From contig NC_071667.1 in the NCBI RefSeq assembly GCF_028554725.1, positions 86,590,001 to 86,654,000 on the forward strand: a DNA stretch of 64,000 nt. The letters are read 5' to 3'. Under the pieces are notes generated by a model. It searched no databases, was not told where the DNA came from, and worked only from the letters and a program-made list of their open reading frames with translations. Source of the stretch: Zeugodacus cucurbitae. Taxonomy: Eukaryota; Arthropoda; Insecta; Diptera; Tephritidae. Below, in pieces: positions 49,845 through 64,000 of the stretch. A program made the position numbers and the translations under genes. Positions within the stretch are counted from its first letter, which is position 1, and each line of letters begins with the position of its first letter.

Positions 49845-52800
49845 ATAATATGCCACAGAATATATGCCTAGGTTGGCCTGTGAAAACGCGCCTCCGTTTA
49901 AGTTTAATTAACGATGAGTGACAAAATATAATTTATGGCACCAATAAATTAAGATTTCCATTTCTTCGGAGGCGTTGATTTATTGCGGCCGACTGCCGAC
50001 TGAACGTGAGCACCGTATAGATGTGTAAATCAGAATTGAGCAATAGCTGCAACAATCTTCACATAATTGATAACCAAACTTTATGAAAAATTGTTCGAGA
50101 GCTGAAACTTTACGAATTAATTGAGTGAGTGGCATATATGAAATAGAGTCTTTGAAACAAAGTTGATATTGCAAACCATTCTGGTTATTGCAAGTGAACA
50201 ATGCAGCAATAGAACAAATTTCTTACGTAAAGTTGTGAGTATGAATGTAAGAAGAGCGGTGTGTGTTGTGTTGCATTGAAGTGCCTTCATATAGCGAGCC
50301 AAGTGTGCGTGAATATTTTCGAAAAAGGATGCGAAATTTGGCAGAAATTCAGAAAAAGCCACAAGAATTGGCTACATTACACTGCCGCCGGCGATAAAAG
50401 CTTGCGCTGCGGTCATACCACCATGTGCTCGAGGCTCGAGTTCGCCAGCTAAAAGGCACCGCAGCCAAAAAAGGGCTACAGGAGAAGCTGAGGAAAGACT
50501 AAAAGCAGAAGCAGTGAAATAAGATATGCAATAAAGCCAAAATCAAAAGCGAAAAGGAAAAGCGAAGTGAAAAAAAAAAAACAAAAATCAATACACACAG
50601 CGATGGGCAGCGCTGTCGCCGCAGCTGCACCACCCTTTGAAGCTGCTGCGCCCACGACAGCGCGTCGCTTGTAAGTGATGCCTCTTTTGCTCGGCGTTAC
50701 ATTGTTTTTGTTGCGCATTTGATGCCAAAAAGTGCTCACTCGGTTTTGACAGCCAGCCAGGCACAAGTGGGTCGGAGACACAGGAAAAATGCCAGCACGA
50801 AAAGGCCAATGGCGTCGCTGCTTGCTAGTTTTCTGGCAGACACAAGTGACTAGTGCTCTCCACTTCTCCTCCTTGACTGCTTTCTGCTGTGGAGTGCTCT
50901 TGAAAAATACAGGGCATATTTTTCGTTTTCGTTTTCGTTTTCTTTCTATTCTTATTAATGGAATTCTCGTTCCATTCCATTTCGATTCATCTCATGCAAT
51001 AAAAGCTTGAGCTGATCAGTGCTCAAATGTAAGTTTCAAATTTAACAGTGTTCTTTTCCAATATTTTTTTGAGCTACAAGCTGTTCGCTGGAGTTGCGGT
51101 ATTCATGGGTCCTGGTTGTTGAAGATGATTGAAATTCACAATAAGGTCTCCACACCGAGTATTTCAGATATCGTACCTAAATCATAATCGGGCTCCCATC
51201 ACTGCCTGAACTGTTTTCTACAATAAATTATTAAATAGTTAGAGCGAGTGTTTCAGTGCTTCGAAAGGAGTGCTGGTTCCTCATTTACCCTAGAGCAATC
51301 CTTAGTTGTATGCCATTCACGAATGATTTTTATATATTTACAATATACGACACGTGCTTAGAGCATTTCCAAGACTACATTTATGTGTGTGTTATAACGT
51401 TGTGCCAGAATTACAGAATTCCAAATGCCAGTGACTGATGTCATACGAAATGAGTAAATGTTTTGTGTAAATATATGAGTGAGCGGCACTTGTAAATAAA
51501 ATTCCAGAGCTCAACATTCCTAAGCGTTTAGGACACCAATGAGACACCACCGCTGACAGTGCAGACAGTCCCGGCGCTGACATATAAACCGTTGAAGCTG
51601 CAAGGCACAGCCGTAACTATGCCACCAACACTGTCAACTGCGGCGCCGCTGCGTGACAAGGGTACTTTTATGTACGCATAAATGAATAAGTAATGCCGTA
51701 TTCATATCTCGGAATATGACTTCACAAGCGGCATGTCAAGTTCAGTTCAGCATTTCAGCACGAAAGTAAGTGGCCGCTCAGTCGCATCACGAGTAAGCGC
51801 AGTCAACGGTAAATAAAGTAAGTCTTCTAATGTATGAATGAAACTGGCAAATTTGGCCAGCGGCCATTTACATTTCAAAATTCGTAAGCTGATTTCGTGA
51901 TTGAGTCGTTGCATATGCGAAAACGAAAAACTTTGCGTTGCCATTGCGCATAACAGTAAATAGTAAGCACTTCACTTGAAACCTTACCAAATAAACCATG
52001 CTTCGGTCCGTCGATGGCGGTGACTCATTCGAAGCTGTTCAAAGAAGCAGAAGAAGCTCGAAGTTGGTTAGACACGCACCACTAAATTCTAAGTTCAAGA
52101 TAGAATATTTTATACTTTTTTCACAAATATTAAACATGCTCTTCCACACCGTGCTACTATTTCATTATTTTGACGGAGTTTCACAGAGGCTCTGAGATTC
52201 CAGATCCTTTTGGTATTCTTTTTACAGATTACTTGAAGTTTGGGTCAGGATCTTTCGTAACATCCACTGTTTCACCCTTTTCTTTGTTTTCATCTTTTAA
52301 TTCAACTTTTAAATTTACAATTTTTCCTTTTCCTCTTTGTACCCGAACATATTTATTCATACGAGTGTAATAAGTACGTACATATTATTTGCGAAAAGGT
52401 AGCATATTAACAAAGTACCTAATAAAAAATTAAGCAATAATCTTAAAAGACCTTGGCAATAAGAAAGGGGGAAATAAGAAAAGGAATTCGAGCGAAATAA
52501 ATATCTTCAGGTTGTACACCTACGCAGGTCTTGTTTGGCATATAAATAAAAAAATCCACAAATATATGTATAAGGTGAAAAATACAAATGGTTTATGAAT
52601 ATGCCTATGTATGTGGGTATGTGTGTGTGTGGTTTTGCTCAATTTATTTCCATATTAAAAGAAAGGCGAATGAACTTTTTGCTGGCGCAAGGATCCACTT
52701 AATATTCAACTCGCCATTTGTAAAAAATAAACGGCGAAGAGATTAAATTTACGCCGCTTAATGTGAGAAGAGTCCCCAATGCGGCACAAATGTCGCTGTT

Positions 52801-55800
52801 TCAGTGCGTATGCTCTCACATACTCACGTACTGACATATCTATATTTTCATATCTGAAAACAAGCAAATAAAATCAGATGAAGAGCTTATTTTCAAGAAC
52901 AACGGTTCCTTAGACATGATGGAAGACATCCTTAGAAGAGAACTGCAAAAAATTTGTAAAAGTAAGAGTCGAAAACTGCCTATTTGAAAATCGGTGAGTA
53001 AAAAATACGCTTTTGAAGAAGATACTGGATGGAGAGATTTTGCGTGATGATTTTGATGTTGGTGACCTTTCTTAATTCGTACTTAATAAATCAACTAGAA
53101 TTAGAAATATTTTGATTCTAAATATAAAACATCGCAGTATGCAAACAACGAACCTTTAAGTTGTTCTGATCTCCCAAAGGCAGTCCTATTTGTTCAATGT
53201 TTCAATGGTCTACAGAGGAAAATTCAGTAACGATTTGAATTGTGTTAAAATATTAAAAAATCAAAATTAAATTTACCAACTTCTACTTGTAGGCCAAAAA
53301 TTACAGTTCTGCTGTAACAATTGAGCCTATACATACTCATTTAGAATACGCACAAATAAAATAAAATAAAAGTGAATTCATCTCAAATACAGTTAAGCTA
53401 AAATGATTTTCACTCACTTGAAATATTTGGACAATCATCGCCAGTGGGAATCCATTGAATTTTGTTCAGAAAACTAAATAGACTCTGTACGAACGAGAGA
53501 AGACTACAACTAAGAGGTATCCAATTAAAAACAAACTGTAAAAACAAAACAAAGTTGCATTTTTCTGGTGCAAAGTTGTTTGGCATTTATTTCGGCCAAC
53601 AATGGCCGAGTGCATACAGGTGTGCAAATATTTTATCCATGCCTTGGATGTTATTCAAAACTGGAAATAGTTTTCGCCCCGAGCTCTGCATTGAACAACT
53701 GAAGTCGATTGAGCGTGTTTGCTTGTTATTTGATTACTCGCAGGCGATAAATTCAGCAACTTTTGAGGTAAAAAACAATTTGGAATTTTGCAAATTTCAC
53801 AAATTCCTATAAACGAGTGCATGAAGGATAAATTGCACATTTCCAGAAAAGAGAAATACTAGGAAATATGAAACAACCTAGGAGTAATAGACTTGTGTTA
53901 TAGGTACCTGGGCTCAAATATTTATGGAAATCTTCTCGCTAAGTTTTCAAGTTTTTCACTTTATTTTATGAAGTTTGCTCTTCTCAAGGTCCCCAGATAT
54001 GTCTCTTCTCTTCAGATTAAGTCTTTTCTATTAATATTATAAAATTACTAAAATGGAAGCAAAGACAATAATTTATTATAATAAAATGCAAATCTCTCTC
54101 TAGAATGTTTAAATATTTATCACACTCTTCTAGCCATATATGGAACTGTAGATTCACCACCTCATCACCTGGAGCTGAGTAAACACAACGAGCTCTGACA
54201 CACCGGCAAAAAGTTTTCCGCCCGCACGCAACAAGGACGGTGAAATGTAGCTTCGGAGTGGCGAAGGCAAGCAGACAAGCAGAGGCGCTGTCGCAGAGTT
54301 CTTTGTGGCAAACTTTGTGGCGGCTGACAAGCTGAGCGCGCAACTTTCACCAGCAGTGACAGCAGCGCGACTTATTAAAACGAATTTACCAAAGTTTAAA
54401 TTAAACTTAATTGAGGGACAATTTAATGAAAAACCACGTAAGTACGCCCTAAACGGAAATGGCTACGAGGAGCCCAAAGCACGCCTCCAATCGGGTTAGA
54501 CTACAGACTACCAGGCAATGAGGCAGCGAGGCAACCAAATAAACAGCCCGCGGCAGAAATAAGCGAGCGAACTGAACTGATGGCCTGGAAAGCTGCTCAG
54601 GCCGCACGACAACAGCCCAGCGGAGGGGATAAGAGTATGAGGGGTGAAGAGGAGGAGGGAGGAGTGGGTGGAATAAGACATCAAATAACTGCAGGCGCAA
54701 CATTGTTTTATTATCAACTATGTGAGTGCTGCAGCAAAGTGCGGCAAGTAGCAGCGAATACCGTTACAAAATGTTATACCAATACCACGAACTAACTTTG
54801 GCCTTTGTTCATTATCGAGCAGCAGAGTAAACAAAGCTGATTTAAACGAAGGCAAGGCAAAGCAAAAGCAACGGCAAGCTGGATAAAAAACGAGAAAAAC
54901 GAAAAACGAAAAATGGTGGAGCCAAGGGACTCCAGCACAAAACAAAACTTTACAAGGTTTTTAATTTCCGCAATAAAAGTAAAGCTCCTCCAGCTGCATC
55001 TCGCCCCCGCAATGCAAGCGCGTTCAGCGGAGCGGGTGTTGAGTATCAATTTTTAACAGGCAAGGCCAAGCTACAATTTAAATACTCAACTCTCTAAAAA
55101 TGCTTAGATGTTTCTGTGGAGTATAGCTTTGGTTCTGAGTGTCGATAAAGCGAATATTAGTGGATCGATAATGAAATAACCCAGAAGAGCGAGAGAGACT
55201 TCTTGTGAAAATAGTAAACTAATGCATCTTATTACTAAACGAATGGAGGATAAGCTTGGTAGCTGAAGACTTTGATAGGAAGAACACCAGTAGGGAATTG
55301 ACTAGAATTCAAATTAGCCGAATCAAGAATTATGTAATAGATTCCAAGCTTTGTCGAATCGTGGGGTCTTTCTGACCCATTAGGATATTTTTGGTGCCAG
55401 AAAGGACAGCGCTAACCCAACCTAGCGCTAACGCTAATTGAAACGAAATGCCTGGTTTCTATTCACAAAGGTTTTGGATCGTTTTCAAGTATTCAGGTCA
55501 GCTATTTACGGTCCAATAGCAACCGTTATTTTTATTTTCTTTAATAAGTGTAATTTCTTTCATTTTTTCCACTTTTCCCTCGAAATGCGAACAGAACTAT
55601 AAATAGATCAACTTTAAACTTCTAACTATTTATTGCTGTTTGATGTTTGTTGATAAAGTTTTGTTGACTGGCATGTCTACAACTACACACACACACTGTC
55701 CTAAAAGTTTGCATACTAATGGATTCTATGCCGTCTCGGTAGCTCCCCACACTAGGATATTATTGTTCTTTGTAGTAAGTTTGTATCCGTTAGTCAAGTA

Positions 55801-58379
55801 GTAAAAAGCGAAAAATGTGAAACGGAATAGAAAACGGTCGGATCGTAATTCAACTTGACAATTTGTATTGCCACATACGCACATACTCATGCACCAACAC
55901 CAACACACACACAGTGACATAAATGTGTTTTTGTGAACTGAGTGGTTTCGAGCTTTCCGCGGAAGCCGCAAAGCCATTCTTCTCTGTCAATGCTAAAAGA
56001 AGTTTTTCGCCCATTCTTCTGGCTTCGCTTCCAGTTTTATTTACATTGGTCAGTCGACCAATTCCTTCAAGTGGTAAGGTCTCATGTGGAAAGCGGAATG
56101 CTAATACCAAGTCCAGGCAAATTTACAGTTCAACATTTTCTCAAAAACAACAACTTTTTGTAGAACGTTGAAGCGAGACGAAGCAAAGCAAAGCGTCGGT
56201 GCAGTTTTCTGTAGCGGATGTGTAGGCTGGCGCAATTACCATAGCACATCCGTTTTGAACTATATCCGCTGTCTGCCTATTGTTGCAGGCACTTCCACAC
56301 AAATATGAGGGAACCAGCCGCAGCTGATGGATCGATTTGCTGGCAAACAATGGACTCATAGACTCATGTCTGGCCAAGTGGACGCATGCGGCATACACGT
56401 ATGGCCGAGCAGTTTTCTGAAAAGATCACCGCATTGCGAATTTTCGATATTTTCATTTCGTTTTCTTTTGTTGATTTTTCATTTGTGGGTTTGGACACTT
56501 CCGTTAGGATTTTCACTCACTTCGGCCCTGCCATTTCATATAAGTATTGAGTGTGCCGCCGCAAATCCGCTGTTACTTTGTGGTATTCAAGCACCGGCGG
56601 TATTATTTACTGCTAAACGCCTAAAAGTATGCTACATTGCTCTGCTTGACCTTGTTACTAACTTTTTGCAATTTCTTTTCTTCGAAAAGCCCTTCAGAAT
56701 GCTTCTCGCACTTCTTAATTTGTGAGCACCAGTCTGACTTTCAGCGCAACAAATGCTTCAAAATCTGAATAAAATTATATTTTAATTCGCATTTCTGAAT
56801 TTGCTTATGTTAATCGTCACATTTTCTATAATTTCTAAACTATATAAAACTGAAGTATCCATTAAATACTATATTAGTTTCCAAATTCAGCTTTGTAGTT
56901 TACCTATATTCCTACACTTGGCCTCACCTTTTGGCTATGAAATTCACAGTTAATAGTGTGCCACGGCGCTCAATGAATACACCAAGGTGAGGTGGGAAAC
57001 CCACATAACGGTCGCTTTTACTATTAACATTATTTCAATGAAAACGGTGACATTTGCCAAACAATTCGAGCGGTCGAATTAGTGTGGTATACTTTACGGC
57101 GTTTTACCTAACAACACCGCAATGGCAATGGCATAATTATAAATGTAAATGCAAATGGAAATGGATGGAATGGCGTGACATTTAATTTATTATTGACAAG
57201 ATTGTCGTAGCTGGCATTCGCCAATTGTCGCTGAGTGTTCACCGTTAAGCGTTCACCGTTTGCCATTTTCAGTCCGCATTGTGTCGCGCACCGCTTTTGT
57301 TGCGCGCTGCCTTCCAAAAGCTGACCAAGCGAATTCTATGCCAACTCACTCCGCTCGCTCATGCCATCGAGACGCCGCCATCTCACATACATACATAGCT
57401 GTACATGGCTTGTTGTTTTGTGTTCTAAGGCGGCTGCTCCTTTGCTGCTCGGCTGGTGTTTTGGTGCGCTGTTGTCTCCATTATTCGATGTCATTGTTGG
57501 CAATGCCAAAGCTTTGTCATCCGTTGGAAATGGTGTTGTAGATTTAGCTGTTTTTGTGCTCGCTTTCTTGTTTGTTTGTCTTGTTTGTTGCTGGCTTTGT
57601 TCTTGTTGTTGCTTCTTTTATTGTGTGTATTATTGTAATGTATTTAAAATTTATCGAGGGCGAATTTTCGAATGCTTTCGAATTCATGGCAATACAAGCA
57701 GCGAACTGACATGAAGATGTCCGTGTGTGAGTCATGTGTGTGTGCCGCTGTCTGTGCGTGGTAAGTCCTTCGAATGCCTGTCAATACTCGAGGCAAACGC
57801 CGTCGCTTTTGTGCTAAATGAAAATACTCTAATTTACATATGTCTATATGTCTATATGTATGTGTGTATGTATGGGGCTGATGCTTCGTTCGCTTTACAT
57901 GCAACAAGGAGGAGACGCGCCACTCCCCCTCCACCATCTCGAATCTGTTTGCTTGTGTGTGCGCACTGTGCTCAACTGTTTTACATTCATCAATTGTAGA
58001 ATTTCCCAAATGAATTTTCAATTCGCTTTTGTGTTCAACACAAACATTTACGCCTACACCAGCGCTAACTCTCGCCGAGAGTTGTTGGCATTTGCACATG
58101 TATTTTACAAAATGAAATTAAGTGGAAAATCATTGCCGTCGGTGTTTATCACTAAATGTTGTTGCTTCATCGCTTTCTCGTTTATTATAATTGCATTACT
58201 TGTCATCCTTCTACCCCGCTTGTTTGCTCCGCCCTAATTGTTGCTGTTGTACTGACTTTAATACATGTACAAATAAATTAAATAATGAATTGAAATGCCA
58301 AAAATAAATTATATTGTGGTATTTTTGCCCGCCACGAATTGTCTCGTTTTCGCATTCCAAATTCAGCACAATGGAATTA

Positions 58380-58650
58380 AATAACCGCAAAATTAATGAA
58401 AGCTCGCTCACACCCACACCGCTCGTCATGCGGCCGAACAGGCGCACAGATACGACGACTTACAAGCCAGCGAGCTGATTCCAGCGACCGACCAACGGAC
58501 CGCACGTCTGGCGGTATGACGGCCTGACAGTAAGCCAGCGAAGTACACAGACGCCAGCCCATTTGCCCCCCTTTGCCCACTACGCGTAGGTGTGTTCGAC
58601 TGGTCTCGGGAACTTCTGCGCCACCTACTCGCTCAATCAACGCCAATCAC
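58380..58650 (-). promoter_or_regulatory. GC-rich island with a minus-strand splice-donor-like site
   Basis: Markedly GC-rich against AT-rich flanks. On the minus strand it contains GGCTT|GTAAGT (boundary 58464/58463), a near-consensus 5' splice site on the receptor's strand. It could be a noncoding first exon of the receptor or of another gene. No TATA box, no Inr/DPE pair at correct spacing and no coding frame with known similarity were found, so this is tentative. Confidence 0.25.
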
Positions 58651-61600
58651 CGTCACGCTTCACCACTAATTGAATTGCAAACGTTTTGTCGTTGCGAATG
58701 ATGTGATTTGTAATAAGAGTTTTAAATACGAACACAAACTGCCGTTATGTATTTGTAGTTCGTACTTTTCAAGCACATTAAATTGCTTTTACAACATATT
58801 CCTTTAATATAGAGACGAATAGCTTTCTGGAAAATGTGCTAAAATACTAAATACTTTCACTAAAAGAGTTATTCACTATTCACACGGGATCTTTCAACGG
58901 GGTACAAAATGAAAGTACTGAATCGAGAATAGGAAAACGAAGAAATACTTCTTTTACTTTATCTTTATGATACCCCAGCCCGCGAATCTAGAATTTTACT
59001 TTTCCTTTCGTCATAACGAATATTTAAGACACTAGAAGTCAGTGATTTCATTTTACACGGAATAAAATTTAGAATCGAAGAAAATGAAGACGAAAATGTA
59101 ATCCAACAACCTTCAGCTCTTCTGTGGGGTGTCAAAGAAGGCGGCTAAAGAGATAAACTAAATAAATCTGTGTTGGTGTTGATGCCTGGGTGGCTGCCGG
59201 AATGCGGTTTGCACATCATTCGAATAGAATATAATCAGCAATTGCTGCAGCCAAAGCAGCTTCCGACGCCAAAAAACAAACAGCACACACAAATATCAAC
59301 AGATCTTAGCAGACCAAAGCTGTTGGGAAATTATGCGACGCACACAAATACATACAGACATGAAGAGGAGGAAGAAGCTTGGGTACCCTGGCAACTGCAC
59401 ATACATATACCCAAGAAAGGACATGCGGATTAGCTTAAGCCGAAGCCGGAAATCGAAGGGTGAGCGCGCAATCGAAAAGCGGAGATGATTCACTACCCCC
59501 CTCTTGCAACGCAAAGCAAAATATGCCAAATAAACGTCACGGGAAAGCGCCGAGCATAAAAGTCAGATAATCACACTGAGCGTGATGACAAGCGCCACGC
59601 TGGCTCAAGGATATTCAAGGTCGTCTGCCGGTTGTCAATGCGAAAATGAAAATGTTGGAATGCTTCAAATGAAGGTGAATGAGTTGGCAAAAAAAAAAAT
59701 AAATCGAAAAGCTTTTGCTGTCTGTGATCCGCTGCCAAATCAAGGTCGAACAAAAAGTGAAAATTCAAATTTTGAAACAAACTCGCTTGAAGTACTGCTG
59801 CTGATATCAGCACCTATTGTAGGAGAACTCCGACACATTTTTTGGCCTTTGTAAATATTTTATTGACAATTCCTTCAACATGAAAGCAAATAGATTCACC
59901 GTGCAGCGTAGAGGCTTTGATGCAAACATACATAGAACATATTCTACAGTTAACAGCCCTTAAGCAAATATCTTTTCAATACTTTAAGCACATTTCTACA
60001 GAACACCAACGCCATTTCCATGAATCATAGAAAATGTTACACATCCAACATGCTTTGTGAAATATATATTCAATTTTTGGGTCTCAAAATACATATGTAT
60101 ATATTTACATGAAGTATTAACTGTGATGAGATTAAAGATGTGCCATTCAGCAGAGGGAATCATGCCTCAGGAAAATGGGAAATGAAATTGCGAATAAATC
60201 TAAAGCATAAACTTTAACCCAACTCGATGCATTCCAAACAAGTCAATGCACAACGCACAGACGAGGGCGAGCTCCAACAGCGAGCGACATATAATAAAGA
60301 TAAACGAGAAGGCATCTGTGTGTGTGTGCTGTGTGCGTGTGCTGCGGGCATATGTATTTGTGTAAATGAATAGAGATATAAATTTAAATGCGGTTAACAG
60401 ATCCACCAGCAATTCCACTGCTGCGGTTACCGGTTGAAAGTGAGCACATTCTCACATAAATGCACGAGCATTTCAACTGTGTATATGTCTCCATATATGT
60501 GTGTATGTGTGGCTGTTTATGTTTCTCGGCGATGTGTGCGCTGGTTCACAGCATGAGCTTGCAGACACACTGAGCCGGCGAGCTAAACAGCAAGTGCCAT
60601 GATGAGGAAAGAAACGAATTTAAAATTCTAATTAGACTGTGATGATACTTAGGATTTTCTGGGATCTGCCGCATAGTGACAAGCACTAATGCAGTGGAGT
60701 GCAAATAGTCGAGATGAATGCGAAGCTAGAAGACACGCTTGTGCGCCACTCAACATACATACATGTGTGTGTGTGTTGTATGTGAGCAGTTAGGGGAATT
60801 TCATACGCGGCTATTTGGAGCTTCAGAGCCATGAGCGCATTTGTATGAGCAGCAGCGGCGCTCGCTTACATACACACGCAGGTGATATACCAATATAATA
60901 TATTTAGAAAACTTACGTGTGTCTAACATTTGACAGCGGCGCTTCCACACACACCCACACACATTCTCGCGCTATTGCCACAAAATAGGTTCATTTCTAT
61001 GCGCCTGCAAGCATACTACGCTGTCGTCAGTGGCACGCCTCTACGCCAAAATGCTGCGAAGCAAAATATTTTCACTATTTTCAGCATAATTTTTCCCGCA
61101 TTGCGAAATTTTTAAATTACCAAATGTGTGTTTGTGGCACACTCCGTGGCACGGCAGAGCAGCGCATGGAAGAGTAATGTAGTATTTTGTGCAAGGTTCG
61201 CATGCTCGGTTTCGTTTCAATGCGTCGCCGAGCACGCTGTGCTTGTCACATAAATTACACAACGCTTTACATGCGAGCGCACATACATACATATATATAT
61301 CCTTTGTGTGTAACTCAGTTTTGGCTAAATATTGTGGCTGGGTTTTGTTTCCTCCTTATTCATATAATGCCATCACGCTTGGGCTCCTTTACGTTTTTAT
61401 CTCGCATAATTACGATTATATTTCTATCCGGTGTCTTAGTGTTACGTTTTCATTGCCATTTTATTCAGCTTTTGCTTTTATGGAGAGTTGCGCCTATGCC
61501 ATTTATGCCACTAAACAAATTTTCGAATGATACATCCTTGCCTGTTCAGCTTAGAAGTGCTTTAATTTATTGGTTTTCTCTCTCTTGTTGAATTTTTAGA

Positions 61601-64000
61601 CAGTTAAACTCATGAACTCTGAGAGAAGAACTGAAGTTCATAGAAACGTCTTTAAGATGGAATCATTATATAGAAAATGTATTTTTTTGGAATTTTTTTG
61701 GATGATTAACGGCGTCTCTGTTGCAACAAATGAAGTTTTAAACTGTCTCCAAGCAGCTGATGACACCATGCATGGCTTTTCCATATGAAATTGATCACGA
61801 GTTGCTCAGTTTTCGTTCTTAGTCCTTGTACTTCGCAGTTTTGTTTGCTTCGGAACACCCACGGCACTCTCTGTAGTCTCCATGAAGCAACAGCGAACAA
61901 GCTGTCTTCTCTATTTATTAATACTTAAATGCGCTTGTTTGATTTTTATTGCCCACAAATAGCGACGCAAACAGAAAATATGACCACAAAAACAAAACTA
62001 CTGCAGGGACACTCCCACTCACCTCCTCGCGAAGTCACTCCGCGAAGTTTGTTTGTTGTTGCAATGTGTTCATTAAAATATTTATTATGTTTGCAGAGCT
62101 TTCGCAGAAAGGATGCAAAGCCAAATCGAGGATTCCCGCTCGAGCGTTAATTAGTCAACAGTGACTTTTATGAGCCAGCTTTTAGTGCCGTTAAAACATT
62201 CTTTGGTGATTTTACGCGCTTTCACTCAAATTTGGAATAATTTTGATAATGAATTTACTCTGAAGAGATTTTGTTAAATGCGTGTTTGAAGTTTTCTATT
62301 TGGCTCTATAACTTTTGAGTGGTGCTGTGTAAACATTTGTGCGCCACTAAGCTAATAACTGTAAATAAGAGAACCGACTTCAAAGCTTTTCAAGTTTATA
62401 TTCGCAAAGTGAAAGTGAGCAAAATAATAAGTTAAAGTGATAAAAATGTGCTTTAAATATAATATGACAGGACCAAAATATAGTAATTGGTATTAGATAA
62501 AGATAAAGCTCTTCAAACAGGAGAACTCAATTTTTATTTATTTGGTTTCACTAAATTTATTTCAAATCCCGTTTCCTATTCGGGCAACTCGAAATATTCG
62601 CACTGCCTATTTAAGCATCAGAAAAAGTGACCATTTCTCTCCAACATATTGATATTGTTTATTACTTTCCGCATTACAACAAAAACTATTTAGTCCTAGT
62701 ATATTCAACATTCCCCCTTTCTCGGATGAACAGAACCTGGCGCAGGCTCCGTAACGAGTCCTTGTAGCAGCGCTGCGCATTTTGCTGGGTAATAAATGAT
62801 GGCAAAATCTGATGAACCAGCCATTGAAGCGCGTAATCAAAGTGCCAGCAACAAACACAAACACGCCGCTCGGCAACTGTGAAAGCTGCACAATCATCCA
62901 GGCAGGCGATTGAGGCTGCAGGCTTGAGGCCATGGCAGCGGCTGTCAGTTGCCAGCAAGCGCCAATAACCACAGCAGCAGCGTGAAACATCATAAATTAC
63001 ACGACGTCCTCAACATGACAACCATAAAACACCGTTCGCCGAATGTTGCCAACGGCTCGCAACATGTTGCCAAGCAAGAAGTCAGATACCAAGAGCGTTT
63101 GGATATTGTACAATAATAAAAATGCAATAATAACAACAATAATGTTCACTGAAAGAACGAACGGACATGTATTGACGTAGAGACAATAAACGGCGGAGAA
63201 TATTATGAGGCAAAAATGGTAAAACAAATAAATTGTGAACACCTCAAAACGAGAGACGCTTTGCGACCAACGGTATTACATCTAAATACTCTTAAAGCCT
63301 TTTCTTGCCTTTTGTGAGTTAGTTTGAGTGTTTGAGTTAAGCAGGTTAAGCTAATGGTTGGCTCTTCAGTCACTTGAAAAAGTGCTGCTCGAACGTATTA
63401 CGGCGAGGTGATAATGAAAACAAATTTGCTTTGAGTCCCCAATTTCACTTGTAAAGAGTGGAGAAATGAAAAGGTGAACCCAATACCAAGGGTCTTCCTT
63501 TGACATTTGAAACTGGAGGGTTATCGCTTAACGGTTTATCCCCAAAATATGAATCGTTCAGAATTTCACGGTGTTTCCTTTTAAATTTTATTTCAGCAAT
63601 ATGCGTGTGGAATATTTGCAGCACCCCCACAAGGAGCTTTGATGAGCACAAGCGTTTTCCAATTGCTCGAATTGCGCTCGAATTCAATTTTGTCGGCTCG
63701 CTGTTCGGTGTTTTATTGCTGTTTATGTGGTGAATGTCGCTATTAGCGAGTGGCAAATTACCAACCAACTTCGGCAGCAAAAGCGAGCAAAAAACTAATT
63801 GCCTCCACACGTGTGAACATGCACGTAGGACGTGCATATGTGTGTGTGTGTGCGTGCGTGAACGCAGGTGATGCAACGTGGCACCTTTGACACTTAATGA
63901 GATTTCGCTATTTTCCATCACTGCCAAAAGCAGAACAACAACAACAACGAAAATGTTGCCGGACATGCAATAGCAGCAGCAGCAAAAACAATTTGTTTGC
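58651..64000. other. Noncoding DNA to the right edge, no gene seen
   Basis: AT-rich, with GT/CA microsatellites (e.g. about 60320, 60768 and 63840), a (CAA)n run near 63937 and CAG-type triplets near 63973. The open frames at 61187-61591, 62607-62993 and 63445-63966 show no recognisable domains. Confidence 0.5.

Larger units (their letters stand above)
45327..58379. other. Long noncoding stretch, no gene seen
   Basis: AT-rich background with GC-richer patches at about 50590-50780, 54200-54700 and 57240-57480, and many CA/GT runs. Short overlapping frames on both strands in these patches have no recognisable domains. Remaining content is simple repeats and unique sequence. Confidence 0.5.

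Noticed and set aside
57644..58099. 151-codon minus-strand frame in a GT/CA-rich patch
   Set aside because: Composed largely of CA-repeat codons (His/Thr/Tyr runs). No domain and no conservation argument.
1..64000. CRISPR arrays, bacterial operons, ribosomal RNA
   Set aside because: Introns, microsatellites and the receptor gene show this is insect nuclear DNA. No spaced direct repeats or rRNA-like blocks were seen.

Overview
The window looks like nuclear DNA of a higher dipteran, most likely a tephritid fruit fly (Bactrocera/Zeugodacus/Ceratitis type). The evidence is the AT-rich noncoding DNA full of (CA)n, (GA)n and (TTG)n runs, a multi-exon gene with GT..AG introns, CAA-type leaders before the ATG, and an interspersed repeat (44.1-45.3 kb) whose opening sequence and GGAC microsatellite resemble dipteran DINE-1/HINE-type elements. 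The species cannot be fixed from the sequence alone.

Only one protein-coding gene could be assembled with confidence. It is a minus-strand class A G-protein-coupled receptor of the insect beta-adrenergic-like octopamine family, best guess Octbeta2R, with coding exons between 19460 and 8196. Six exons join in phase with consensus splice sites (coding lengths 935, 99, 99, 386, 178 and 316 nt) to give 670 residues. The protein has a long Thr/Ala-rich N-terminal tail of about 270 residues, seven transmembrane helices, DRY, CWLP and NPLIY motifs, the amine-binding Asp in TM3, the Ser cluster in TM5 and a C-terminal tail ending VDSL.

The most interesting signal lies just after the stop codon. The same frame stays open for another 157 codons (8195-7725), in a GC-rich stretch that turns AT-rich where the frame closes. 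A potential RNA stem-loop starts 15 nt after the stop. Together these suggest a candidate stop-codon readthrough extension (UAA) of the receptor, or an unrecognised alternative splice form.

Region by region: 1-7.7 kb is AT-rich DNA 3' of the receptor, with probable polyadenylation signals near 7.24 kb and a degenerate repeat fragment near 0.6 kb. 7.7-19.5 kb is the receptor gene with five introns. 19.46-20.2 kb is a probable 5' leader or promoter-proximal stretch with an upstream ORF. 20.2-64 kb has no recognisable coding exon. It holds a decayed non-LTR retrotransposon piece (about 23.4-23.7 kb), a small TA-flanked terminal-inverted-repeat element (29.55-29.81 kb), the 1.2-kb HINE-like element (44.1-45.3 kb), microsatellites and a few GC-rich islands. 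One island, near 58.5 kb, has a splice-donor-like site on the receptor's strand. This 44-kb stretch is either a long 5' intron/regulatory domain of the receptor or intergenic DNA. I saw no rRNA, CRISPR array or convincing tRNA.
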